Shown: positions 16,699 through 24,385 of the stretch, in pieces
Position numbering within the stretch: the stretch's first letter is position 1
How the letters are laid out: each line of letters begins with the position of its first letter
Assembly (NCBI GenBank): GCA_015711875.1
Contig: JACVJG010000002.1
Span: forward strand, 1 to 25,707
Direction of reading: 5' to 3'
Origin: Candidatus Solincola jinzensis
GTDB lineage: Bacteria; Actinomycetota; Geothermincolia; Geothermincolales; RBG-13-55-18
Length of the DNA: 25,707 nucleotides
Position numbers and translations under genes: made by a program
Notes under the pieces: model-generated
Database searches by the model: none
The model's input: the letters and a program-made list of their open reading frames with translations, nothing else
Told to the model about the DNA's origin: nothing

Positions 16699-17010
16699 AC
16701 GGTGGCGGCGGAAAGAGATCACCCATAAGACGGCGGATAGAAGCTTGAGCGGTCGCCGGGGTGAAGGCGAGATTAACGCTCCGAAATGACGGTGTTACCT
16801 GCTCATTCGCAAAGCGCCTCCACTGTGCTAGGTGAAAGCAGGGCGAATGGATCTAAAGCGGGGCGGGCACGCCACGAACGCAGAAGGGCGTTGCGTGAAA
16901 CGCCAGCAGCCGATAGAGGCGCGAAGGGATTTCTTTGACCCACGAAATCACCGTGCATGAGTCACTGGATGGCTAGCGGCCGCCGACTTGATGTATGGGT
17001 TGACGACCTC
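16699..17010. other. Convergent intergenic region
   Basis: This region of 312 bases lies between the 3' ends of the His-tail gene and the DUF2207 gene. No protein gene or T-tailed terminator is evident. Two interleaved inverted repeats are present: CCTGCT (16798-16803) with AGCAGG (16837-16842), and ATTCGC (16805-16810) with GCGAAT (16843-16848). A further short hairpin, GGCGTT/AACGCC, lies near 16890-16910. Confidence 0.4.
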
Positions 17011-19446
17011 TCATCCGGCTGATGAGCCGCCTCCTCCGAAGCCGCCGCCGGAAAAACCGCCCCCAAAACCTCCTCCTCCCACTCCTTCCCCTCCGGATGA
17101 GCTCGGCGAAGAGGTAAGGGTGGAGTTGAGGCGGTCGGTCATGGTGCCAAGCGAGGAGGCGAGGTAAACGGTGCTGAAGGTGGTGGTCGCGCCCGAGAAC
17201 CACTCCGGAGGCGTGGTATAGATATCCCTGAACTTGCGAGCCCAGGCATCGCTGACCCCCAGCACCATGGCATAGGGCAGGTTTGTTTGGAAATCCTCTG
17301 GGGTCATTTTCTCCAGCTCTTCTCCCTCGGCGGTGGCCATAAATTCACGGTAACCCCTTACGTGCTCGTACAGTCGCGAGCCCTCGGAACTGCGACGCGG
17401 CATGAAGCGACCGAACAGCATCACCACCGCGCCTACGAGCAGGAAGGAAAAAAGCAGGACGTTGAACCAGCCGATGTCGAACCAAAAGGGGGATATGATC
17501 GCAGCCGCCGGCGGCAGCACGGCGACCAGTGAGCCTGCCACATAATACATTCTCCTGACCCGTCTTGGGTCGCGTTCAAATAACTTCCGCGACATCACCT
17601 CGTCCCGCACCCCATCGAGTATCTTTGGCACGTGTACGTAGAATTTGTCCTTGAGGTCCTTTTCTTCCACGTAGTCTCCAGACGAGAAGAGCCCATCCAT
17701 GATGGCCTTCTCGTAAGGCAGCAGGTCTGGAGTCACATCCTTGAGGCGCTTGAAACCGTAATTAGTGACACGGATGAGCGAGCGCTTTTCCAGCTCCATG
17801 ATCCTCAGGTAACCGCGACGGGCTAGATCGACGATGGTGGCGGTTATGTCCTCGACGCGTGGTTCTTCGTGCACAAGCATTCCCACCATGGCCGGCGTCA
17901 ACCCCTCGGGAGGATCATATCGGACCATGGAGGTTCCGGTCCTCCCGATATCACGGCCCTTACGCCACCACAACAAGAGCATGATCAGAAGAACGGCCGT
18001 AAAGGCTGTGCCTGAGAAGGCGATTACCCCGATGCCGCAGGCCCTTCCGTACTGCCAGGGCACATTGACCGTTCCCTTGGGAAGGGAGATATCGATGGTG
18101 AAAGTGGTGTGGGGCGCGATATCCTTTACCGACCACCACAGGCTGTTGCCCTCCACTCCAGCCTCGTAGGTGGACGGCGGGCTGTATATATCCACGTATT
18201 GCGTGGACTGCACGTATCCCATCTCAGTCCCCGGAGGGAGATGCACGCTTATGGACGACGATTTGATGGGCACGTCGCGGTCAATGGAGACGGCGTTCCA
18301 GTAAAGACGGTCATAATCCTCAGCGAAGATAAAAGCGCCGCTCATGCGGTACTCGATGATCCACCCTCTCTGCTCGTCCTGCGCCTCGAACTCGATGCGC
18401 ACCCTCTTTATGCCCTGCTCGCCTTCGACGCTCCAAGAGCCCGCGTCATAGGGGGTTCCGTCCAGGTTGAAAACCGCGACGTCTCTCACGCGCACGCGTC
18501 CGTAGGTTCTGCCCTCACCGAAATAGGCAGAGCGTGTGCTGAGGTCGCGGTTAAGCCAGCTGAAACTGCCGTGGAAATTGACCACCTGGGTTTCCCTCAC
18601 CGTGTAAGTGGAGTCGGGATGCAGGGTTATGTCGACGTCGAAACGTTCGAATTCCCAACTTTTGACCGCGGCCGTATCTCCAGTGAAACCGGAGCCGCTC
18701 AAATCCATCACCCTGGAGGGCCAGAAGCAGTCGAACATGTAATATGAGGAGGCATCCAGCCAGTCGGCCTCGATTACCGCGGTGGAACCCCCCTGAATCC
18801 TGGTGGTTATTTCCCCGCCATAGGAAAGCGGTGTGACATCCAGGTCTATCTCTGAGTCTTCCAAGCCTGCGGGGAGCTTGATGGTCGTAGATGTATGGTC
18901 GATGGCGGAGCTCCTCTGCGTTGGCACTGCGCTCCATCCCGCCAGTCCGACCATGTCTCCATTGCGCTGCAAAGCGCCCTGCAACACGTACTCGTATATG
19001 AAGGTGGCGCTGGGACCGGCATCCTCCACCAGGCACCAGAGGGTATATCCGTTCTCGTCCTGCTCGTGTTCCCACAGCTCGGTTGGGAGCTCCGAGCCGT
19101 CGCTCGCCAGCACTCGTCCCTCGGTCACCTTTCCATAGTAAGCGGGTATAGAGATCCCTACCCATCCGGAGTTATCAGTGAAGGAATAGGTGACCTTGTC
19201 GCGCACTTTGACCATGCCATCGCCAAAGACCTCTATCTCAGACTGGAAGGAGTCGTAGGTGTAGGCGGGCTGTGAGATGGCAGATCCTTGCTGGGAGAGC
19301 AGAAAAAGGGCAAGCAAAGCAGACGCCAGCAGCATCGATAAGGTCCTGGCTCGCATGCCCATGGTCGTCATCATCCTTTTTTCCGCTTCCTTCGGTGAAA
19401 TCGTTTTTCTCCGGGACTTTGCCGGTCGCATTTGCGTTCGAGACAT
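17011..19446 (-). CDS. DUF2207-type membrane protein with duplicated extracytoplasmic domain and glycine-rich tail
   Basis: The 811-residue protein resembles the DUF2207 family, predicted membrane proteins of unknown function. An unusually long basic N terminus leads to a signal or anchor helix (about 32-56). Two tandem beta-rich domains follow, about 63-202 and 265-405, which look like copies of each other. A membrane helix lies at about 470-494 with WWRKGRD after it. A cytoplasmic winged-helix-like part (about 515-625, EDITATIVDLARRGYLRI) is followed by two helices (about 632-680) and a Gly/Ser tail (785-811, GGGFGGGFSGGGFGGGG). Such Gly-rich endings are common in this family. The start 19446 has GAGG six bases upstream; internal Met codons at 25-31 would give a more usual signal peptide. 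A good promoter lies immediately upstream. Confidence 0.88.
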   Translation of the reverse strand: MSRTQMRPAKSRRKTISPKEAEKRMMTTMGMRARTLSMLLASALLALFLLSQQGSAISQPAYTYDSFQSEIEVFGDGMVKVRDKVTYSFTDNSGWVGISIPAYYGKVTEGRVLASDGSELPTELWEHEQDENGYTLWCLVEDAGPSATFIYEYVLQGALQRNGDMVGLAGWSAVPTQRSSAIDHTSTTIKLPAGLEDSEIDLDVTPLSYGGEITTRIQGGSTAVIEADWLDASSYYMFDCFWPSRVMDLSGSGFTGDTAAVKSWEFERFDVDITLHPDSTYTVRETQVVNFHGSFSWLNRDLSTRSAYFGEGRTYGRVRVRDVAVFNLDGTPYDAGSWSVEGEQGIKRVRIEFEAQDEQRGWIIEYRMSGAFIFAEDYDRLYWNAVSIDRDVPIKSSSISVHLPPGTEMGYVQSTQYVDIYSPPSTYEAGVEGNSLWWSVKDIAPHTTFTIDISLPKGTVNVPWQYGRACGIGVIAFSGTAFTAVLLIMLLLWWRKGRDIGRTGTSMVRYDPPEGLTPAMVGMLVHEEPRVEDITATIVDLARRGYLRIMELEKRSLIRVTNYGFKRLKDVTPDLLPYEKAIMDGLFSSGDYVEEKDLKDKFYVHVPKILDGVRDEVMSRKLFERDPRRVRRMYYVAGSLVAVLPPAAAIISPFWFDIGWFNVLLFSFLLVGAVVMLFGRFMPRRSSEGSRLYEHVRGYREFMATAEGEELEKMTPEDFQTNLPYAMVLGVSDAWARKFRDIYTTPPEWFSGATTTFSTVYLASSLGTMTDRLNSTLTSSPSSSGGEGVGGGGFGGGFSGGGFGGGGSSAG

Positions 19447-19464
19447 TCACCACCTCGTTTACCT

Positions 19465-19493
19465 ATTTTACGTTATGAGGGAATCAATATGAA
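19465..19493 (-). promoter_or_regulatory. Promoter of the DUF2207 gene
   Basis: On the - strand TTCATA (19493-19488) and TAAAAT (19470-19465) are separated by 17 bases. They match the housekeeping consensus at 4/6 and 5/6. The -10 lies 18 bases before the ATG, leaving room for only a very short leader with the GAGG site. Confidence 0.55.
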
Positions 19494-19586
19494 TCGCGCA
19501 TATGAGGGCATTTTCATGAACAGCATCAGTGCGTGTATCCCGGCGGGACGCCAGGTCGGATAGCTGTGCATGGGAAACCAAGACGG

Positions 19587-19595
19587 TGGTAGAAT
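19587..19595 (+). promoter_or_regulatory. Extended -10 promoter element upstream of the SDR gene
   Basis: TGG-TAGAAT is an extended -10 (TGN plus a 5/6 match). No clear -35 is seen, which is usual for this class. The predicted start near 19602 gives a leader of about 53 bases. Confidence 0.4.
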
Positions 19596-19654
19596 CCTCG
19601 TAAGAGCTGCCGAAAGGCGCGGAAAGCGGTTCTTGGATAAGGAGGTCGGAAAAG

Positions 19655-20425
19655 ATGTACCGTGAGCAGTTCTCCCTAGAGGGTAAGGTGGCCATCGTAA
19701 CCGGCGGCAGCCGAGGGATCGGGCAGGCCATCGCTGAGGGATACGCGGAGATGGGAGCGAAGGTGGTCCTGGCAAGCCGTAAAGCGGAGGCACTGGAGCA
19801 GGTGAAGTCGAACATCGAGGCGAGGGGGGGAGAAGCGCACGTCATACCCACTCATATGGGCGACATGGAAGGCATCCGCCGCCTGGTAGAGGGAACCATG
19901 GCAAAATATGGCACCATAGACATCCTGGTCAATAACGCCGCTACCAATCCCATCTTCTGCGGCACCGCGGAGGTAGAAGAGGCGGCTTACGACAAGATCA
20001 TGGACGTGAACGTAAAGGGGGTTTTCTTTCTCACCCAACAGGTGGGGAGGGTGATGTGCGAAAAGGGTTCCGGTTCCGTCATCAACGTTTCATCCGAGGC
20101 GGCATTCTGCCCCACGCCTTTCCTGGGGGTTTATTCCGTGTCTAAGGCGGCGGTGAACATGCTTACCAAGGTCTTCGCACAGGAATGGGGGCCCAAAGGG
20201 GTCAGGGTGAACGCTATAGCTCCCGGGCTGGTAAAGACCCATTTCAGCCAGGCATTGTGGGGGAACGAAGCCATTCTTCAAGCGGCGCTGAACTCCATAC
20301 CCCTGGGAAGGATAGCCGAACCGGAGGAGATGGTGGGACTGGCCATCTTCCTGGCTTCCGATGCCTCGCGTTACATGACCGGCCAGGTAATACTTATCGA
20401 CGGCGGCAGGGAGATCTCCGCCTGA
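19655..20425 (+). CDS. Short-chain dehydrogenase/reductase (FabG-like SDR)
   Basis: The 256-residue protein is a classical SDR. It has the nucleotide-binding TGGSRGIG (16-23), NNAA (93-96), structural Asn119, catalytic Ser146/147, Tyr160 and Lys164 in YSVSK, and the C-terminal GQVILIDGG. The residues after strand 2 (LASRKAE) carry a basic Arg, which tends to favour NADP(H). These enzymes interconvert hydroxyl and keto groups; with the neighbouring acyl-CoA genes a hydroxyacyl-CoA or alicyclic alcohol is plausible but unproven. ATG 19655 follows AAGGAGG at ideal spacing. The next gene starts 29 bases later, so the two form an operon. Confidence 0.93.
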   Translation: MYREQFSLEGKVAIVTGGSRGIGQAIAEGYAEMGAKVVLASRKAEALEQVKSNIEARGGEAHVIPTHMGDMEGIRRLVEGTMAKYGTIDILVNNAATNPIFCGTAEVEEAAYDKIMDVNVKGVFFLTQQVGRVMCEKGSGSVINVSSEAAFCPTPFLGVYSVSKAAVNMLTKVFAQEWGPKGVRVNAIAPGLVKTHFSQALWGNEAILQAALNSIPLGRIAEPEEMVGLAIFLASDASRYMTGQVILIDGGREISA

Positions 20426-20454
20426 GGGCAACGTGCTGGGAAAGGAAACCTGAA

Positions 20455-22401
20455 GTGTCCTCCGCATCCCTCTGGGACGAGACGAGAATAGGAGGGTTGC
20501 GCCTTCGCAACCGCGCGGTGATGCCCGCAATGGGCACGGGCTACGGCTCGGCTTCCGGAGAGGTGACCGACCGCCTCATCGCCTATCTTGAACGCAGGGC
20601 GGCGGGAGGCGCGGGTTTGATCATCACCGAGGTGTGCGCCGTGCACCCGGCCGGGAAGGGTTTTTCCTCGGAATTGGGGATCTATGACGATGTTTTCATG
20701 CCTGGCCTGGAGGCGCTGGCATCGGCGGTGAAAAGCAGGGGCGCTGCGGTGGCGGCGCAGCTCCACCACGCCGGGCGCGAGACATTCGAAGCGGTCATAG
20801 GTGAGCAGCCGGTTGCTCCGTCGCCTCTGCCCAGCCGGGCCCTTGGCCAGGTTCCAAGAGAATTGACCGTGTCGGAGATAGAAGAACTGGTCTTGTGTTT
20901 CGCGTCTTCGGCGCGCCGGGCGAGGGAAGCCGGTTTCGACGCCGTAGAGATCCACGGCGCCCATGGGTATCTCATAAACCAGTTCATCTCCCCCTATTCC
21001 AACCGGCGAGAGGATCGCTATGGCGGAGATGCGGAGGGGAGGATGCGCTTCGCACGGGAGGTGGTCAGGGAGGTGCGCAGGGAGGTGGGGACTGGGTTTC
21101 CGCTGATCTTCCGCTTCTCCGCATCGGAACTGCTTAAAGGGGGATACGACCTCGATTATATCCTTCCTCACCTGCCGTCTCTGGTGGAAGAGGGCTTAGA
21201 CGCTTTACACGTGTCCTGTGGGGTTTATGACTCGCCCGGCAACCCCACCTGTCCCGGTTTTCATCATCCGGAAGGTATAAACGTGGAGAGAGCGGCGGCC
21301 GTCAAGCGAAGCGTGAGCGTTCCGGTGATCGTGGTGGGAAAGCTGCACGACCCGCGGCGCGCGCAAGAGGTGCTGGCGGTAGGCAAGGCGGACCTGGTCG
21401 CCTTTGGGCGGCAACACCTGGCGGACCCCTCGTTTCTGACCAAGGCAGCCGAAGGGCGTCACGAGGATATCAGGTTCTGCCTATCCTGCAACCAGGGATG
21501 TATTGAGAGGCTTTTGTTCGAGCTGAAGCCCATCACCTGCACCATTAATCCCTGGTGCGGAAGGGAGATAGAGGAGAGGGGGATAGGGGGAAAAGGGGGC
21601 GGCCATTTCCTGGTGGTTGGCGCGGGTCCGGCGGGATTGCAGGCGGCTATCACCATAGCTGAAGCGGGGGCTGAGGTGAGGGTAATCGAAAAAGAGGACG
21701 CTCCCGGCGGGCAATTACGGGCGGCGTCGCGTCCACCCGGAAAGGAGTCACTGGCGGGCTGGGTGGAGTGGGCGGTGCGGAGGCTGCGCACTCTGGGAGC
21801 GGAGATGAAGACGGGACAGAAAGCGGGTGTAGAGGACCTGGAAGAAAGGACTTGGAAGGGTGTTGTCTCGGCATGCGGAGCGATCCCGGTGATTCCGGCA
21901 TTACCTGGGGTGGACCTGCCCATAAACGCGGAGGCGAGGGAAGTCCTGCTGGGGCTGCGCGAGGTGAGGGGCAAGGTTCTGGTGGTGGGAGCGGGGCCAG
22001 TGGGCATGGAAACCGCCCACTTCCTTATCTCGAGAGGCTGTGAGGTCATGGTGGTCGAGGAAAAGGAGCATCCTCCTGTGCTGCCCCTTACCTCACATGG
22101 CTATTTTCTCCAACGTGAGCTGCGGGAACATGGGGAGCTTTATCTTGCCGCGAGGGTCCTGGAGGTCAAGGAGGGCAGCGCCTTACTCTTGGTGCGTGGC
22201 GAGGAAAGGGAGATAGAGGTGGACGCAGTGGTGTGGGCGGTTGGATCGCGACCGCAGAAAGAGCTTGCAGATGCCGCCCGCTCCGCTGGCATCGAGATAG
22301 CGGAAGCGGGAGATGAATTGGCCCCTGCCAGGCTGCTGGAAGCCGTGCATACGGGATGGGAGGCGGCGCTTGGCTTAGTGAGCTGTGGGGGGAGCACTTA
22401 A
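20455..22401 (+). CDS. Old-Yellow-Enzyme-type NADH:flavin oxidoreductase / 2,4-dienoyl-CoA reductase-like
   Basis: The 648-residue protein has the FadH/trimethylamine-dehydrogenase architecture. An FMN-binding TIM barrel (about 1-335) carries AQLHHAGRE and the active-site segment EIHGAHGYLINQF (Tyr172). A [4Fe-4S] motif (Cys342, 345, 349, 362) follows. FAD- and NAD(P)H-binding Rossmann domains have GAGPAG (389-394) and GAGPVG (512-517). Such enzymes reduce conjugated double bonds, for example 2,4-dienoyl-CoA, by moving electrons from NAD(P)H through FAD, Fe-S and FMN. GTG 20455 is chosen because AAAGGA lies 8 bases upstream and the family N terminus follows. The open frame extends back to 20185 but overlaps the SDR gene. 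Confidence 0.92.
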   Translation: MSSASLWDETRIGGLRLRNRAVMPAMGTGYGSASGEVTDRLIAYLERRAAGGAGLIITEVCAVHPAGKGFSSELGIYDDVFMPGLEALASAVKSRGAAVAAQLHHAGRETFEAVIGEQPVAPSPLPSRALGQVPRELTVSEIEELVLCFASSARRAREAGFDAVEIHGAHGYLINQFISPYSNRREDRYGGDAEGRMRFAREVVREVRREVGTGFPLIFRFSASELLKGGYDLDYILPHLPSLVEEGLDALHVSCGVYDSPGNPTCPGFHHPEGINVERAAAVKRSVSVPVIVVGKLHDPRRAQEVLAVGKADLVAFGRQHLADPSFLTKAAEGRHEDIRFCLSCNQGCIERLLFELKPITCTINPWCGREIEERGIGGKGGGHFLVVGAGPAGLQAAITIAEAGAEVRVIEKEDAPGGQLRAASRPPGKESLAGWVEWAVRRLRTLGAEMKTGQKAGVEDLEERTWKGVVSACGAIPVIPALPGVDLPINAEAREVLLGLREVRGKVLVVGAGPVGMETAHFLISRGCEVMVVEEKEHPPVLPLTSHGYFLQRELREHGELYLAARVLEVKEGSALLLVRGEEREIEVDAVVWAVGSRPQKELADAARSAGIEIAEAGDELAPARLLEAVHTGWEAALGLVSCGGST

Positions 22402-22482
22402 GGCGGCGACGATGGTCGACGTCGCGAGCCAGGGGACGCGTCTTTCAGGATCCCAGAGCGAGGGAAAGAGACGAGCTTTAGG

Positions 22483-22536
22483 GCATGGTGACGGACAGGG
22501 TTACCACGCGTCACAAACTCACCCTTTCCGCCATGC
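22483..22536 (+). other. Long imperfect hairpin of unknown role
   Basis: Three consecutive paired blocks are visible: GCATGG (22483-22488) with CCATGC (22531-22536), CGGA (22492-22495) with TCCG (22527-22530), and AGGGT (22497-22501) with ACCCT (22521-22525). That is 15 pairs with a 3-nt bulge, one mismatch and a 19-nt loop. There is no T-run, so it is not a standard terminator. It may shape the 3' end of the upstream operon mRNA or be a small structured RNA. Confidence 0.4.
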
Positions 22537-22650
22537 TGACCAAGGGATGTCTTCCCCACGGCTTGTCAGATAAGCCATTTGATTTGTGGCCTGATCGCTC
22601 AGCGCCCCTAAAGAGACGAAGGAGAATTCTTCGGGAAAGGGCTTTAGTGA

Positions 22651-22679
22651 TTGAGTCAGAGTTAGCTAGAGACGATAAT
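22651..22679 (+). promoter_or_regulatory. Promoter of the phosphatase-like gene
   Basis: TTGAGT (22651-22656) and GATAAT (22674-22679) are separated by exactly 17 bases and match the consensus at 4/6 and 5/6. This is among the best sigma-70-type promoters in the window. Confidence 0.6.
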
Positions 22680-22765
22680 AGCGAGAGGAAAATGCCGATG
22701 ATCGCGGTGGTGTAGTCGATCATGACCAATGGCGCGATCGCATCGAGCCTGGAAGGAGCGAAGGC

Positions 22766-23395
22766 TTGAGGATACTTTTCGTATGCACTGGTAATATCTG
22801 TCGCAGCGCTATGGCAGAAGCCTTCGCTCGGGATCTGCTTGCCTCCAGAAACGGCGGTTGCGACGTGTCCATATCCTCTGCTGGCCTTGATGCCGATGAA
22901 GGACAAGCCCCACCTGATGAAGTGGTGGAGGTGATGCGGGATCTCGGACTGGAAGTTTCGGGACACAGGGCGAAGCGGTTATGCGAGGATGATATCGAAG
23001 CGTCCGATCTCATCCTGGCCATGGCCATGCATAACAGCTCACGGCTCCTGACTCGACACCAAGAGGCGGTGGGAAAGGTCTTCACCCTCAAGGAGTTCGT
23101 GATACAAGGCGAGGACAAGGGTCGTTCGCTGGCGGAGCGGGATCCCGAGAGGAGGCTGTGCGAGCTGAGGAAATGGATCCGGCACATAGAGGGCTTCGAT
23201 GCCGTGATGGGGAAGACGGAGCTCAATGCCCAGCTGCAATCGTTTTTCCTGCACTATTTCCATATCTACGACCATCGCTTCACCATTGACGATCCTCTAG
23301 GCCAGTCAAGGGATTTCCTTCGCAATACCGCGCTGGAGATCAGGGAGGCGGTGCAAAAGCTGTTCGGCCCTGATCTCCTGGCGTTGATGCCGTGA
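22766..23395 (+). CDS. Low-molecular-weight phosphotyrosine phosphatase-like protein with insertion
   Basis: The N terminus has the P-loop CTGNICRS (Cys7 nucleophile, Arg13) directly after the first strand. The general acid is probably Asp176 in DDPLGQSRDF near the C terminus, followed by a typical last helix. Members remove phosphate from protein tyrosine or arginine, or act on arsenate. Length is 209 residues against about 140-160 in the family. The extra roughly 50 residues lie between TLKEF (107-111) and the Asp loop, and include a charged stretch (GEDKGRSLAERDPERR) and an aromatic stretch (SFFLHYFHIYDHRF). TTG 22766 has AAGGAG 8 bases upstream. It is monocistronic with its own promoter. 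Confidence 0.87.
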   Translation: MRILFVCTGNICRSAMAEAFARDLLASRNGGCDVSISSAGLDADEGQAPPDEVVEVMRDLGLEVSGHRAKRLCEDDIEASDLILAMAMHNSSRLLTRHQEAVGKVFTLKEFVIQGEDKGRSLAERDPERRLCELRKWIRHIEGFDAVMGKTELNAQLQSFFLHYFHIYDHRFTIDDPLGQSRDFLRNTALEIREAVQKLFGPDLLALMP

Positions 23396-23478
23396 GGCGA
23401 CGGGGAGGGTTGATTCGCGGCAATAGCGAGGTAAAGGTATGATGGTTTCGTGTATGGGCGGCCAAAAAGGAGGGAGAT

Positions 23479-24264
23479 ATGGACGAGGTTCTGTTCCGGC
23501 GTGAGGGCCAAGTAGAGGTGATAACCCTCAACCGCCCGGAAAAGATGAACGCTTTCAACTACAACATGCTCTACGCCTTGATACAGCGCTTCGAGGAGCT
23601 GCATCAGGACGATGACGCAAGGGCGGTGGTCATAACCGGCGAGGGAAGGGGTTTCTGTACCGGTGCGGATCTCACGGGAGGCGGGGCCAGAGAGGACGCC
23701 CACACGCCCATGGGCATGCGGCTTTCAACCCACATCTATTCGCGCACCATAAGGTCCATGGCGCTGATGGAAAAACCGGTGATAGGGGCGATAAACGGTG
23801 ACGCCGCCGGCGCGGGATGCAACTTCGCCCTGGCGTGCGATATCCTTATCGCTTCCGAGAAGGCGCGTTTTATCCAGATATTCGTGCGGCGTGGGCTAGT
23901 GGCCGATGCTGGAGGGACCTTCTTCCTACCACGCCTAGTGGGCCTTTCGCGCGCCAAGGAACTCATGTTCTCGGGGGAGCCGGTGGACGCACAGCGAGCG
24001 CTGGAGATGGGGTTGGTGAGCAAGGTGGTGCCGCATGAGAGCCTTATGGAGGAGGCCATGGAGATGGCCCGCAAGCTGGCCTCAGGGCCTACCCGCGCCA
24101 TAGGGATGATCAAACGCATGCTCAACCGCTCCTTCGAATCGGATCTGGAGACCTGCCTGGAGATGGAGGCCTCCATGCAGGGCATAGCGGTGAGCACAGC
24201 CGACGTCATGGAGGGTATAACCTCTTTCCTGCAGAAACGCCCACCGGAGTTCAAGGGTAATTAG
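23479..24264 (+). CDS. Crotonase-superfamily acyl-CoA isomerase/hydratase (PaaG-like)
   Basis: The 261-residue protein has the crotonase fold motifs: the CoA/oxyanion segment GFCTGADL (58-65), INGDAAGAGCNFALACD (105-121) and the VADAGGTFFLPRLVG segment. The two glutamates used by enoyl-CoA hydratases are replaced (Glu144 by Asn115, Glu164 by Phe135). Asp143 is present at the position used by delta3,delta2-enoyl-CoA isomerases and PaaG. Isomerase or ring-modifying activity is therefore more likely than plain hydration. ATG 23479 follows AAGGAGGGAG, an excellent site. TATGAT at 23438-23443 may be its -10. It precedes the alcohol dehydrogenase by about 120 bases. Confidence 0.9.
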   Translation: MDEVLFRREGQVEVITLNRPEKMNAFNYNMLYALIQRFEELHQDDDARAVVITGEGRGFCTGADLTGGGAREDAHTPMGMRLSTHIYSRTIRSMALMEKPVIGAINGDAAGAGCNFALACDILIASEKARFIQIFVRRGLVADAGGTFFLPRLVGLSRAKELMFSGEPVDAQRALEMGLVSKVVPHESLMEEAMEMARKLASGPTRAIGMIKRMLNRSFESDLETCLEMEASMQGIAVSTADVMEGITSFLQKRPPEFKGN

Positions 24265-24385
24265 GGATTCAGAAGGCTTTAGGATAGGGGGATGCGCGAC
24301 TGGCGTTGGATATGGGTTTGGGTGGCTTGCGATACAAGGTGCTAAGGTGGTTCAGCCCGTCAGCGAGCCGGAAAAGGGGGATGTC

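Larger units (their letters stand above)
22402..22765. other. Intergenic region before the phosphatase-like gene
   Basis: No gene is supported in these 364 bases. The left part holds a long imperfect hairpin (22483-22536) and the right part holds a promoter (22651-22679). The predicted transcript would have a leader of about 80 bases. Confidence 0.5.

Noticed and set aside
20185..20454. N-terminal extension of the flavoprotein into the SDR gene
   Set aside because: The extension is out of frame with a clearly coding SDR; the real N terminus follows GTG 20455.
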